A stretch of 64,000 nt of DNA from Bremia lactucae (lineage: Eukaryota > Oomycota > Peronosporomycetes > Peronosporales > Peronosporaceae): positions 1,232,830-1,296,829 of the forward strand of contig NC_090625.1 of NCBI RefSeq assembly GCF_004359215.1, read 5' to 3'. Below, one piece after another: positions 9,788-19,730 of the stretch. A model generated the notes under the pieces. It had not been told where the DNA came from. It searched no databases and saw only the letters and a program-made list of their open reading frames with translations. The position numbers and the translations under genes are program-made. The stretch's first letter is position 1, and each line of letters opens with the position of its first letter.

Positions 9788-10318
9788 TGTAGGCGGGCAC
9801 GTCGTAATGCGGCCACGCTCTACTTAAGCACACACCCTAGCACAGCGAGGAAGCGGTTACACCTGCTTCTCTTGCGTGCAGTGAGGTAGTTGTGGTGGGC
9901 GCGCAAGCGACCTCACCCAACACACTAAGTACTCTGGTTAAGTGTCGTCACGGGAGCGGTAATCCGTCTCCTTGAGCGCACTTACCAAGTAGGAAGTAGT
10001 TTTCAGACTGATTTATATTTAATAGAATTAAATACAAATACCTTTTTTTACCAATTCAAAGTTATCTCTATAAATAACATTTAATATGTATTGCGAGCGT
10101 ATCTTTCTAGATACCTCGCGTGACGGATGACGCTAGGCGTCATCTCTCCTAATGTGAATGCACCTATGCGCATCACACACACAGGGTTGGTCACAAATGT
10201 GAAACACACCCGAGTTGTGGGTCTAATTACTTTATTTAAGTAATTGATCATCCCCTTAAGTACACCAAGTGTACTTAACGGGGACTGTGTATCATTAGGA
10301 CAACTTTAGCCCGTTACA
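9788..10318 (-). mobile_element. Gypsy-3 5' LTR
   Basis: A 531 bp block bounded by TGTAGGCGGG on the left and GCCCGTTACA on the right (5'-TGTA..TACA-3'), next to a CTTGGTAGCAC primer-binding site on its left in the minus sense. It contains AT-rich stretches (10015-10085). I saw no second copy in the window. Its limits therefore rest on the terminal bases, the primer site, and the abrupt start of Gypsy-1 protease sequence at 10319. Confidence 0.75.
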
Positions 10319-10904
10319 GAGACCCAGTAGTGGCGGGGCGCCCTACTGATAAAAACCTAGGCTCTGTTGAACCTCTAGGAGGTGAGAATAAACAGGACCT
10401 ACCCCCAATTAGCTCTGTGCGTAATGGCACGGAGCGAGAGTACAAGCCTGGCTTGCTAGTCGCTCAAGCGACTGTGAAGGGCTTTGATAAGCCGTGGTCA
10501 ATTTTAATTGACTCAGGAGCGTCTTGCAATTATGCTCGACGTCTTTCTCTTGAAGAATAAACAATACGTTGAGAAGCTTAAAGCGCATGAAAGTGATACA
10601 ATGACTGTTCGCTTAGCGACTGGGACTCGTGTCACTGTTCCCAAAGTTCCTTCGAACTTAGGTATAACATTTCTGGACTTTGACAGTATGGAACACTGTC
10701 TCGTCCTTGATTTGGATTCGAGATATGATCTCATCCTTGGTATGGCCTGGCTTGAACGCCATGAGCCATGGATCAATTGGAGGTCTAAGACCTTAGGCGC
10801 CACGCGCAATGTTCCTAGCAAACTTTTGGAGAGACATCTGAAATAATAAACGCCAATGTTGAAAACATTAATTCTGAGCCCGACTCAGAAGAAGGAAGTG
10901 GAAC
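10319..10904 (+). pseudogene. Gypsy-1 protease fragment (G1-b)
   Basis: Close relative of the block at 2198-2885 in the same orientation. It includes GRPTDKNLGSVEPLGG, LLVAQATVKGFDKPWSILID, the DSGAS active site near 10512, and YDLILGMAWLERHEPW near 10728-10775. A stop near 10558 and a change of frame split the protease; a second open stretch runs to 10846. It starts exactly at the Gypsy-3 LTR end and stops near 10905, where minus-strand Gypsy-2 integrase begins. No gag or RT of the same element is attached. Confidence 0.8.
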
Positions 10905-12457
10905 GGCACGTTGTGTCAAAGTTCCGTTTCTCGCATCAGCGATGAAATCCTGTACGAAACGGACCACTGCTACTCGAGCCAGCAGGAATTCACCTGCTGA
11001 CTCAATTTTGTTTTTCTCTTCAGTGCGACCGGTGTGCACTGCGAAGATGCCATTCTCCTCATTAATGAGAGCCTTATTCTTTACATTAATAATATTGTTT
11101 TCGATGCTGAGTCTTTAAGCATCGTTATAAAAGTCAGCAATAGCCTTATCGCTTTTACTGAGTTTGTCCACTTAAATGTTGATTGAATCAACATTGGTAT
11201 CCTTTGCATTGACCGTAGAGACAATGCGTTATGAGAAAGAGCTAGATTGTTCTTCGTTCGAGCGAGTCCCTCTTCCTGAATAAGAGTTACTCTCAAACAA
11301 GGTGGGTATATGTGAATGGCGTATGCTGTTCACAAAAAATGATATAGGTATTGTAGAAGCATGCACTAAATTGTTGATGGCAAATACTACCATAGCCAAG
11401 AACTCGCTCCAACTCGTATAAGAGTGGACGTATCCGCGAAGTATTTCTTCGAGGATACGATTTGCACGCTCTGTCTGACCATACTTTTCAGGATGGTCAG
11501 AAGTTGATATTTTCAACTATGTTCCAAGTGATTTGAACACAGATTGCCAAGAACTCCGACGCGAATCTGGGGTCTCGATCTGAGACCAATTCACGGATTA
11601 ACTCATAAAGTCAAAATATCGTGTCAACAAAGACGCGAGCACAGCCTTTGGCTGTGATGACTCCGCGACTGCAGTAAGATGGTCTATCTTGCTGGAACGA
11701 TCAACAAGCACAAGAATACCAATATTCTTGTGATCGGCTTCGGGAAACCCGAAGGCGAAGTCCATAGATACGGACTGCCAACACTCTGCCGGAAAAATAG
11801 GCAGAGGTTGTAACGGAGCAAGCGATGAAGCACTGGGCTTCGCCCGTTGACACACTTCGCAAGCATGTATGTACTTGCGAACGAACTCATACTGGCGTGG
11901 CCAGTAGAAGTCGCGACTTATCTTGAGATAGGTCTTTTCACATCGTGGCACTCATTTATGATGCGTAAACGCAAATCATATGGGTGGAGACGACGACACG
12001 AGTTGTCGCCAGCGATAGCTGTATAGTGCAGTAACCCATTTCGTGTTGTGTATCGATCCGTTGAGAATCTATACAATTTTGAAAATCTTTCTAAGGATTG
12101 TTGTGTGGATTTCTAAGGTAATTCGTCAACCCTTTAAGAGCCTTATCTTCTTGATAGGCTCTTCTAACGTCGTCAAGTAATGTTGACGACGGAAAACTTA
12201 TTGTTGCAACAGTGGGCTTATCCTCACTGTTGTTTTACGCTGCCAACTCAAAATCGGGCCGGCGCGAAAGGACATCAGCGACGATACCAAGTCGTCCTGG
12301 CTTGCATTCTACGTAAAAGTTATTCTCCGCGAAGAAAGACAACAATTTCGCCATTCTTTGCGGGAGGTGTGGACTATTTACGGTCGCGCGTAATGACTCA
12401 TGGTCCGTATAAACAAAAAATGGTCTATCTCCCAAGAGATGGACCCTAAATTTAGCA
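10905..12457 (-). pseudogene. Gypsy-2 RNase H second half and integrase (G2-a, block 6)
   Basis: Minus strand. RNase H resumes near 12455 (TAKFRVHLLGDRPFFVYTD, then ESLRATVNSPHLPQRMAK). The integrase N-terminal zinc domain follows (FYWPRQYEFVRKYIHACEVC, QRAKPSAS, 11900-11800), then the catalytic core (SMDFAFGFPEADHKNIGIL near 11760; DHPEKYGQTERANRILEEIL near 11495-11435). A degraded C-terminal part contains KIESAGEFLLARVAVVRFV (11010-10950). Frames change between these parts. RNase H starts exactly where block 5 (15003-15693, plus strand) stops. Confidence 0.85.
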
Positions 12458-13597
12458 GTACGATGGCCTCAATTGTGGGTCGGTCGTTTGCACAACTGCA
12501 CAAGACCTCAGTGTGAAAACCCGTCACACTGTGGAGTTAGATACTGACGGCTGTATAGAAGCACAGGCAGCGTCGAAATTCGACCACTCGAATAAGCCGA
12601 GCCGTACGATAGAAGGATGCTTCCTTGTATAGCACCATCCAAGAATATAAGAAACGCCTGTCTATACGAGGCAGTGCAAAAGTCCCAGATAGACTGGAGG
12701 GTCGATCGTACGCTGTGGTAACGCAACCACAGCTAGTGGCAGTTGGTGAGGATACTCCTCAAATATAATTTGAGGGATAATTCCCAAGGATCTGCGGGAG
12801 CAAGTCCCCAGAAATCTGTGGTCAAAGGTTCCTAGGTACCTTTGGAAATTAGTTTTAAACAGAAAACTGAGACATCGATCAAGTGTAGGCGCTTATACAC
12901 ATGATATGATTGCGCCTTCAAAGTTAAAGTCGGAGATAACTCAATTGCCAACGCTAGAACCGAAACGGTTCTTGCGTGATCTGCGTAGTGACAAATTCAA
13001 GCAGATCTGCGTACTTGTCACAGATGACAAGTACGTGGCCGGTATTTGGTCGGCAATAGTATTTTCTGAGAACGAATGGGTTCTCAGCAGCTTGTCGATG
13101 GACGAAAGCGTTCTCGATGAAAAGACTCGGATTGAACGTCTTACGTCGCAATCCTTGGAGTCTTTGAAGAAAACAAACCTTTATATAAGGATTTGATCGA
13201 GTTCAAGGATAAATTTCCTGAATCCGTACCGTGTGAGTTGCTTAAGTAAAAAGGCACTCAACACGAAATCGACCTGATTCCCGGTTCGAAATAATGTGCT
13301 ATGAAGCAGTGGCCATCCCCTCGTGAGCAATATAAGCGATTGACAAATTTATTTGCCAATCCCTTAGCAGCGGGCCATGTGAAGGGGTCGACCTCCCCAC
13401 ATAGCTCTCCGAACTTCTGTGTGCATTAAGAAACGGGAGGGTGGCGAATTGTGCATGCGTTCAATAAATTGAACGCTGCAACGGTACGGGCTTAAACGCC
13501 GATACGATACCACGAAAAGGCGTAGTCATTAATGATATATTAAAGCGTACTGTCATTTCGTCAATGGATCAAATTGAAGGATTCCTTAGATCGGCAT
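12458..13597 (+). pseudogene. Gypsy-2 linker and RT N-terminus (G2-a, block 4)
   Basis: Plus strand. It begins with CGATGGCCTC, then the VELDTDGC linker segment near 12535. An open stretch at 12906-13196 carries ITQLPTLEPKRFLRDLRS and KQICVLVTDD, closely matching the minus-strand linker of G2-b at 17480-17330. RT then starts (HEIDLIPGSK near 13270, HAFNKLNAAT near 13455) and breaks at 13597 in a GCATGCGAG junction. Several stops occur. The rest of RT lies at 15003. Confidence 0.8.
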
Positions 13598-14640
13598 GCG
13601 AGTTCGGTCGAAGGCGGGCCAGCCATTGGCGACATGCTGTCTCTCTAAATACAGATGAAGAGCATGCGGCCATACCGAGTTCGTACAACATGTATTCGAC
13701 GGGACCTAGAAAAGGTAGCCTTGCTTCACCAGCAGGGCTCTCAACAGTTATAGCATTTGAGACTGTAGCATTTGCATACTGCTAGCGGGTGGACGCTTCC
13801 GCGTCGACCCGAAAGCTTAAAGATAGAATTCTTTAAGTTTAAGGCAGTCGAATGCGATTCTCTTTTAAGATGGTTCTTCAAAGTAGACGACGCCATAGAA
13901 GCTCGCCGTAACGGTGAAGATGCGACGAAAGTGAAATTTGGCATGTCCAACTTAGCAGGACGTGCCAAATCTTGGTCAATCTTCACGACTTATTGTTTTT
14001 GGGTCGTCCGAGGTCTTTAAGACCCGGCTCAGGCAAACGTTTGAGCTACCATGTGCCGAATTCAGGGCTCGATCCGAGCTCTTGGATTTGAAGTAGGGCA
14101 AGCGTGACCTTCAAGCTTATGCCCAGCATACACGATACCTGGTCAGTTGTATCGTGAGTCATCCAATTGGTGAACACATGTAACTGTGTTTATTATAGGT
14201 CTTGCAGACGGCCCTTTAAGACTCACCTGTTCCGGCTTAAACTAGAGTCGCTCGACCAAGTGCTCGCTATAGCGGAATAGGAGGAGTTCAGTCTTTAACA
14301 GGCTTTCGTCCACTCTGGAGCTTATCGTCCTTCGAGACGGCAAGAAAGCGGAGGTCCAGAACCTATGGACCTCTCGTATGTGGAGAGCCAGAAACCTTGC
14401 TCTTCAAGTCACAAACGATTGCAAAATGCAATCGTTGCCAAAAGACGGACCACTACGCCTATGAGTGTGAAGCTTCACGCCCGGCGCTTTGAAACACTGA
14501 GCGAAACGATCGACCTCCCGCTAAACAGCGGAGGACGCAGATCCGACGCTATTGTGAAATCGCAACGGCGAGGCGGATCGTAAAAATCGGTTTGAATCAG
14601 TAGGTGGGTACTGATCCAGCAACGTCAAAAGAATTTGCAG
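13598..14640 (+). pseudogene. Gypsy-2 gag main body (G2-a, block 2)
   Basis: Plus-strand Gag. It starts in the middle of gag (VRSKAGQPLA-like sequence). An open stretch at 13772-14020 has KVDDAIEARRNGEDATKVKF and GMSNLAGRAKSWS. FKTRLRQTFELPCAEFRAR follows near 14030. An intact CX2CX4HX4C zinc knuckle (CNRCQKTDHYAYEC) lies near 14431-14472. Stops break the frame at several points. The gag N-terminus that should precede it lies on the opposite strand at 15787-15950. Confidence 0.8.
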
Positions 14641-15002
14641 GCCTTTTGGCGAAAGTTGCTCCTCACACACAAACATTGTGTGTAACTGCCCCAGGTGATG
14701 AGATTAACCTCATCACCTTAGAACTTACTGTGGGACATAAATTGCAACTAAAGTCCCAAGTCAATTGTGCGGCGCCGAAAAATTTCATTCGACGCCAGAA
14801 TCAAATTTATTGAGCGCGATATCCCTCTGACGAGGATGACAATGCGCCTAGCACCAGGTGCATCTCTAACATAAAGAAATGTGTAGTTGGTATCGAATAC
14901 ACTATAAAGGGTAAACAGTACGATTATGATTTCATCGTATTAAATTTGGATGACAAATTTGATGTCATCCTAGGATTACCATGGCTCAGAAAGTACAAGC
15001 CT
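14641..15002 (+). pseudogene. Gypsy-2 aspartic protease (G2-a, end of block 2)
   Basis: Plus strand. LITLELTVGHKLQLKSQVNC precedes the active-site region, which reads VNCAAPKNFIRRQ. The expected D-S/C-G triad is changed to N-C-A, so catalysis should be lost. Protease then continues through YDYDFIVLNLDDKFDVILGL (14925-14985) and PWLRKYKP before jumping near 15003 straight into mid-RT. The missing linker and RT start are found elsewhere in the same 5 kb (15694-15786 and 12458-13597). Confidence 0.8.
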
Positions 15003-15693
15003 GAACAGGATATCCCGTTCACAGCAGTAAGCCTACCTGGAGGAATGCTATGGGAGTGGCTAATTATGCCACAGGGGCTTAGTAATGCCCCTGCGACATT
15101 CAACAGATATTTAGCCAATCTATTGAGATCGGTGCGAGATTTCACACCGAGTTATTCTGATGACGTCTTCGTTCATCGCAGAGCCATGAGCGGAAAGTCG
15201 GATGTTGAAGTACATCGTACCCACGTCCGAAAGATTCTTACACTTATGCGCAAGCATAATTTGTATGCAAATCTCAAGAAGTGTATATTCGCTGCAAGTG
15301 AAATATCACTTCTTGGGTGCATCGTGAGTACACACGGTATCAAGGCGATCATGTGCCAGTCGATGTAAAAGGACTTCGAACGTTCCTCGGCTTAGCGGCG
15401 TACTTACATAAGTCTACCGCAATATATACCGAAATGACAGTACATATTTTTCTTTGTTGAAGAAAAATGTAGTGGTCAGTGAATGATTGTCAGCGTTCCT
15501 TCCTGGTGATTGCGGACCAAGACAGACCATTTCATGTGGTCTGCGACGTCAGAAATTTTGCAAGCGGCTGTGCGTTGATTTAATATGACACAGATGGCGC
15601 AGAGCGCGTCGTCTGCTATCAGTCGCTTCAGCTTCATCCAGCCGAACGCAATTACCCAGTGCATGACAAGAAACGCCTTGCCATGAAATTTGC
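15003..15693 (+). pseudogene. Gypsy-2 RT core and RNase H first half (G2-a, block 5)
   Basis: Plus strand. RT enters at EQDIPFTAVSLPGGM, then MPQGLSNAPATFNRYLANLL. The catalytic loop reads YSDD in place of YFDD near 15150-15165, keeping both aspartates. The thumb segment follows (HNLYANLKKCIFAASEISLL). A stop near 15367 precedes the RNase H start (VCDVRNFASGCAL near 15540; HDKKRLAMKFALR near 15660-15693), where it ends mid-domain. The missing RNase H half starts on the minus strand at 12455. Confidence 0.85.
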
Positions 15694-15786
15694 ACTGAGA
15701 TCCACACGCTTGTGGACGTCAAGACGTTCATCAGATGGACATCCGATGAATGAGAGGCAGGCATCGTCACGACTTGATGCTGCCAG
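15694..15786 (-). pseudogene. Gypsy-2 linker start (G2-a, block 3)
   Basis: About 90 bp on the minus strand encoding INWQHQVVTMPASHSSDVHL, the segment that directly follows the protease PWLRKYKP motif in G2-b (17960-17880). It ends at the CACACGCTTGTGG string near 15694, where plus-strand RNase H abuts. It is therefore a displaced protease-to-linker junction piece. It is short, but closely similar to its counterpart. Confidence 0.75.
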
Positions 15787-15950
15787 TTTATACATCATGC
15801 GTTTGATCGCTGTGTATTCAAGATCACTGAAATGAGAGAACCTTTCACGCGTTGCGTGATAGCTTTCTTGGGAGACTTGAGACCTCCCTCCTTTTTCATC
15901 TAATATGCTCATGTTAGATGGAACGTGCGTAGGCCGTTTAACGGACTACG
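15787..15950 (-). pseudogene. Gypsy-2 gag N-terminus (G2-a, block 1)
   Basis: Minus strand from an ATG at 15912 (MSILDEKGGRSQVSQESYHA, then TRERFSHFSDLEYTAIKRM), stopping at 15787. The same start occurs in G2-b (MDMFDEEGGSFQAPQPGYHA at 19679). The gag continuation that should follow is on the plus strand from 13598. The primer-binding site and LTR lie immediately to the right, so this end of the element keeps its original position. Confidence 0.8.
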
Positions 15951-15963
15951 AAGTGCTACCAGG

Positions 15964-16096
15964 TGTAACGGGACACCCTTTGCTAGTACTGATAACAGTA
16001 CGTGTCAACCTACACTGATTACAGTGAAGGTGGGGGCCTCGACTACTTCACGTACACGATGTACAGAGGAAGGTTCTAAGTAGCTAAGAGGTCTTA
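15964..16096 (-). mobile_element. Gypsy-2 5' LTR, left part (G2-a)
   Basis: Starts TGTAACGGGACACCC, just after the CTACCAGG primer-site complement, and aligns with the first ~130 bp of the complete LTR at 19731. It stops at GGTCTTA, where a Gypsy-1 LTR begins at 16097. The missing LTR remainder starts with TCTTA in another place (4385). Confidence 0.85.
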
Positions 16097-16556
16097 TGTA
16101 GCGGAGCTACCTCGCTCCTAAAGTCAGAGAAAGACTTTCAGACTCAGAGAGTCACTTAGTTCTATTGAACTTATGGGCTTAACAACTCAGGGAGTCGTAC
16201 AACCTATTAAAGCTTAAGGAATCCTAGTTTAAGGGATTTTGGGGTTCATAGAACCAAGTGGCAACTAGTGTCCAAGAGGATATACCTTAGAAAGGCTTCT
16301 CTCTCTTATAAATCAATGCGCAAGCCTTAGAAATGCACTTAATGCTTTAAGATCAAAAGGGGAACAGCACTTTTTTAATTATTCAAATGTAAAAACCTTA
16401 CCCTACCTAATTTAAGATAGATTTTGGCCGCCAGATTTATGTCTGGTGGCGACCACATTTGTTACCCATAATAAATGGGATCTAAGTAACTAACTATTTT
16501 TAATTAGATAAAAGGGCATTTTACCCATAAAGTAAATGAACCGCAACAACGGATCT
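16097..16556 (-). mobile_element. Gypsy-1 LTR, right end truncated
   Basis: Starts TGTAGCGGAGCTACC and matches the Gypsy-1 LTRs for about 460 bp. It breaks off in CAACAACGGATCTATAG, lacking the last ~30 bp with the CCCATTACA end. Minus-strand Gypsy-2 RT starts at once on its right. It is inserted inside a Gypsy-2 LTR, with TCTTA as left flank. Confidence 0.85.
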
Positions 16557-17250
16557 ATAGCCTCAGTGGGTACGATGTACTTTAAAATCCGACTTTCCGT
16601 TCATGGCTCTGCTATGAACGAAAACGTCATCAAAATAGCTCGGTGCAAGATCCCGCACTGATCTCGACAGATGGGTAATACATCTGTTAAATGTCGCAGG
16701 GGCATTACTAAGTCCCTGTGGCATGAGTAGCCACTCCCATTGCATACCGCATGGGGTGCTTACTGCTGTGAACAGAATATCCTGTTCACGCATAACGATT
16801 TGATAGAATCCATCCATTAGATCTATTGACGAAAAGATAGTACTCTTTGACATATCATCAATGACTACGTCTTTTCGTGGTATCGGCGTTTGAGCCGGTA
16901 CTGTTGCAGCGTTCAGCTTATTGAATGCATGTACAACTATCCGCCTTCCTCCTGTTGCTTTACGCACACAGAAGGTCGGAGAGCATGTGGGGAAGTTGAT
17001 TACCTCACATGACCCGCTGCTAAGCGTTCGGCAAAGAATTTGTCGATCGCTATTACTTGTTCACGAGGCATTGGGCATTGCTTCCTGACACAGTATTTCA
17101 AACCTAGGATTAGGTCGATTTCGTATCGAGTGCCTTTATCCTTAGGCAACTCGCACGGTACTGATTTAGAAAAGACATCTTTAAATCCCTCTTAATCGTT
17201 ATATAAAGGGTTTGTCTTCAAAGACTCCCAGGATTGGGACGTAAAGCGGT
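16557..17250 (-). pseudogene. Gypsy-2 reverse transcriptase, N-terminal two-thirds (G2-b)
   Basis: Minus strand. A degraded RT entry lies near 17140-17080 (DLILGLKYCVRKQCP-like). An open stretch at 16967-16563 then carries GGRRIVVHAFNKLNAATVP, TPIPRKDVVIDDMSKSTIF, MPQGLSNAPATFNRCITHL and the intact catalytic YFDD near 16640-16629. It is cut at 16563 after SDFKVHRTH by the truncated Gypsy-1 LTR, so the thumb, RNase H and integrase are missing. This is the cleanest RT segment among the gypsy copies. Confidence 0.85.
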
Positions 17251-17980
17251 CAATCCGAGTCTTCTCATCGAGGACACTTTGTACATCGATGAGCTACTGA
17301 AAATCCGTTCGTTCTCAGGAATACTATTGCCGACCGAACATCGGCTACGTAGCTGTCATCTGTGACAAGTACGCAGATCTGCTTGACTTTGCCACTACGA
17401 AGATCACGCAAGAACCGTTTCGGTTCTAGCGTTGGCAATTGAGTTATCCCTGAAGTTAATTTCGGAGGCGCTAATAGATCAAGTGTATAAGCGCCTACGC
17501 TTGATCAATTGTTTACTAAGACATTGATTGTCTCTGTTTCTTCTTTAGAACTTAATTTCAAAGGTACCTGGGAATCTATGACGACAGGTTTCTGGAGACC
17601 TGCTCCCGCAGGAATTACTTGGAGAGTATCCTATCCAACTGCCTCTAGCTATGGTTGCGCTACCACAGCGAGATCTAGGACTTTCGCACTGTCTCTTATA
17701 GACTGGCGTTTACTTTTTTGGGTGTTGCTTTGCAAGCAATCATCCTTGTTTCGTACCACTCAACTTATTCGAGTTGTCGAACTTCGACGCTATCTCTGCT
17801 TGTCTACAGCCGTCGGGATCTAATTCCACAAGTGGTGTAAACGACCGGCGCACAGGTGAGGCCATCGCATTTACTCGTAGGTAATACACACGCTTGTGGA
17901 CGCTCCAAGACGTTCACCAGATGATCCTCTGATGAACGAGAGACAGGCATCGTCACGGCTTGATGCTGCCAATTAAATTG
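17251..17980 (-). pseudogene. Gypsy-2 protease-RT linker (G2-b)
   Basis: Minus strand. ITQLPTLEPKRFLRDLRSGK near 17450-17390 matches the plus-strand linker of G2-a block 4. Upstream the ELDPDGC segment lies near 17820, and the INWQHQAVTMP start near 17965. The plus-strand open stretch over 17509-17823 is antisense to this and is not a gene. This collinear copy is the template against which the shuffled element G2-a can be read. Confidence 0.75.
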
Positions 17981-17987
17981 GCAATTT

Positions 17988-18175
17988 GTGCAAGGCTTGT
18001 AGCTTGTACTTTCTGTAGTACAAGTTGTGCAAGACTTGTAGCTTTTACTTTCTGTAGTACAAGTTGTGCAAGACTTGTAGCTTTTACTTTCTGTAGTACA
18101 AGGATGACATCAAATTGTCATCCAATCAAGTACGATGAAATTGTCATTCAATCAAGTACGATGAAATTGTCATCG
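17988..18175. repeat. 39 bp x3 and ~26 bp tandem repeats at the protease end
   Basis: The GTGCAAG landmark falls at 17988, 18027 and 18066, giving three 39 bp units (13 codons). Each holds CTTGTA and TACAAG in inverted orientation, so each can form a hairpin. Next to it, from about 18104, GATGAAATTGTCAT/CATCAAATTGTCAT units of ~26 bp repeat the DNA that encodes the FIVLD-DD protease segment. The arrays lie between protease (18181) and linker, and displace the PWLRKY part. Confidence 0.85.
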
Positions 18176-18180
18176 TATCG

Positions 18181-18430
18181 CTAGCCCTTTAACGTGTATT
18201 GGATATCAATTACACGTTTCTTCACTGTTACATATGCGCCTGTTGCTAGGCGCACTGTTATCCTCGTTAGAGAGATATCGCGCTCAATAAATGCAAGCCC
18301 GCGACCTTTTAGCGATTGGCGTCTAATAAATTTATTAGAAGCCCCACAATCGACTAGGGACTTAAGTGGCAATTTACTTGACACTTTTATTTTCAGGGTG
18401 ATGAGGTTGACCTCATCTTATGGGGCAGTT
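18181..18430 (-). pseudogene. Gypsy-2 aspartic protease (G2-b)
   Basis: Minus-strand open stretch 18384-18181. SSKLPLKSLVDCGASNKFIR carries a D-C-G active-site triad near 18355, where retropepsins usually have D-S-G or D-T-G. It continues with FIERDISLTRITVRLATGAY and a DIQYTLKG segment. Downstream protease sequence is disturbed by the tandem repeats at 17988-18175. A Cys in the second position is unusual and could reduce activity; that effect is inferred. Confidence 0.75.
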
Positions 18431-19700
18431 ACACACAATGTTGGTGTGTGGGGAGCAAATTTCGTCAAAAGACCTGCAAATTCTTTTGACGTTGCTGGAT
18501 CAGTAGGGCGCTCCACACCTTCTGACCGCGACCGTTTTTTGACGATCCGCCTCGCCGTTGCGATTTCGCAGCAGCGTCGGATCCGCGACCTCCGCTATTC
18601 CTAGCGAGAGGTCGGTCTTTTCGCTCACGGTTTTTAGGCACTGGCCGTGAGGCACTACGCTCATATGCGTAGTAGCCATTTTTTGACAACGATTCGATTT
18701 CTGTAATCGTTTGTAACTTGACGAGCGAGGTTTCTCGCTCTCCACATACGAGAGATCATGGATTCTGGGCCTCCATTTTCTTGTCGTCTCGGAGGACGAT
18801 AAGTAAAAAGCCTGTATAAGACTAAAATCCTCCTGTTCCGCTATAGAGATCACTTAATCTAACGACTTTAATTCTAGCGGGAACAGGTGGGTCTTAACAG
18901 GACCGTCTGCAAGACCTTTAATAAACATAGTTACCGGTGTTTGTTCATCTATTGGATGTCTAACGATACAACTAACCAGGTATCGTGTATGTTGGGCTTA
19001 CGCGTGAATGTCACGCTTGCCTTGCTTCAGATCAGGGAGCTCGGCTTGAGCCCTGAATTCGGCACGTGGCGGCTCAAACACTTGCCTGAGCCGGGTCTTA
19101 AAGACCTCATACGACCCAAAGACTAATGGGTCGTGAAGCATGAGCTCCCAAGGCCAAAGATTGGGACGTCCGCTTAGGTTGGACATGCCAAATTTCACTT
19201 TCGTCGCATCATGACTGTTACGACGAGCTTCTATAGCGTCGTCTAACTCGACGAGCCATATCAATGGGAGTCGCCTTCGACTGCCTTAAAATTGGATATT
19301 TCTATCTTTTAAGCTTTCGGGTCGACGCGGCAAGCGTTGGCCCATTAGCAGCATATACATGCTGGTATCTCAACAGTTTCAACTGTTGAGCACCCTGTTC
19401 TCTCAACACCTCTGTGTTGAGAGCCTTGCTGGTAAAGCAAGGTAACTTTCTCTTGGGCCTCGTCGAGGTCGTACCGAATGAACTTGGCTATGGCCGATGC
19501 TGTTCATCTCTGCCCAGAGTGTACAGCATAGGGCCAACGGCTTGCCCGCCTACGACCGAGCTCATTCGTTCGATCGCTCTCCATTCGAGGTCACTCAAAT
19601 AAAGAAACCTCTCACGCGTTGCGTGATAACCTGGTTGAGGGGCTTGGAAGCTCCCTCCTTCTTCATCAAACATGTCCATGTTGGATGGAACGTGCGTGGG
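18431..19700 (-). pseudogene. Gypsy-2 gag (G2-b)
   Basis: Minus strand from an ATG at 19679. In order: MDMFDEEGGSFQAPQPGYHA; a middle region with short internal repeats (CTCAACAG/CTGTTGAG, 19365-19425); ELDDAIEARRNSHDATKVKF (19245-19185); GMSNLSGRPNLWPWELMLHD; and FKTRLRQVFEPPRAEFRAQA (19090-19035). A degraded zinc-knuckle region near 18690-18650 (QKNGYYAYER) has lost the Cys and His residues. A basic tail follows (GGRGSDAAAKSQRRGGSSKN). Several frame breaks occur. It lies just inside the primer site and LTR at 19731. Confidence 0.8.
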
Positions 19701-19730
19701 TCGTTAAACGGACTACGAAGTGCTACCAGG

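Noticed and set aside
9788..10318. Short host-gene promoter region
   Set aside because: The TGTA..TACA ends and the adjacent primer-binding site fit an LTR better.
12180..12449. 89-codon plus-strand frame as a host gene
   Set aside because: Antisense to RNase H (FVYTDHESLR) on the minus strand.
17509..17823. 104-codon plus-strand open frame in Gypsy-2
   Set aside because: It is antisense to the linker. Similar antisense frames occur opposite the linker of G2-a near 12508-12726, and no motif is present.
17988..18104. 39 bp repeats with hairpin arms as a CRISPR-like array
   Set aside because: The units are contiguous with no spacers and lie in a gypsy reading frame.
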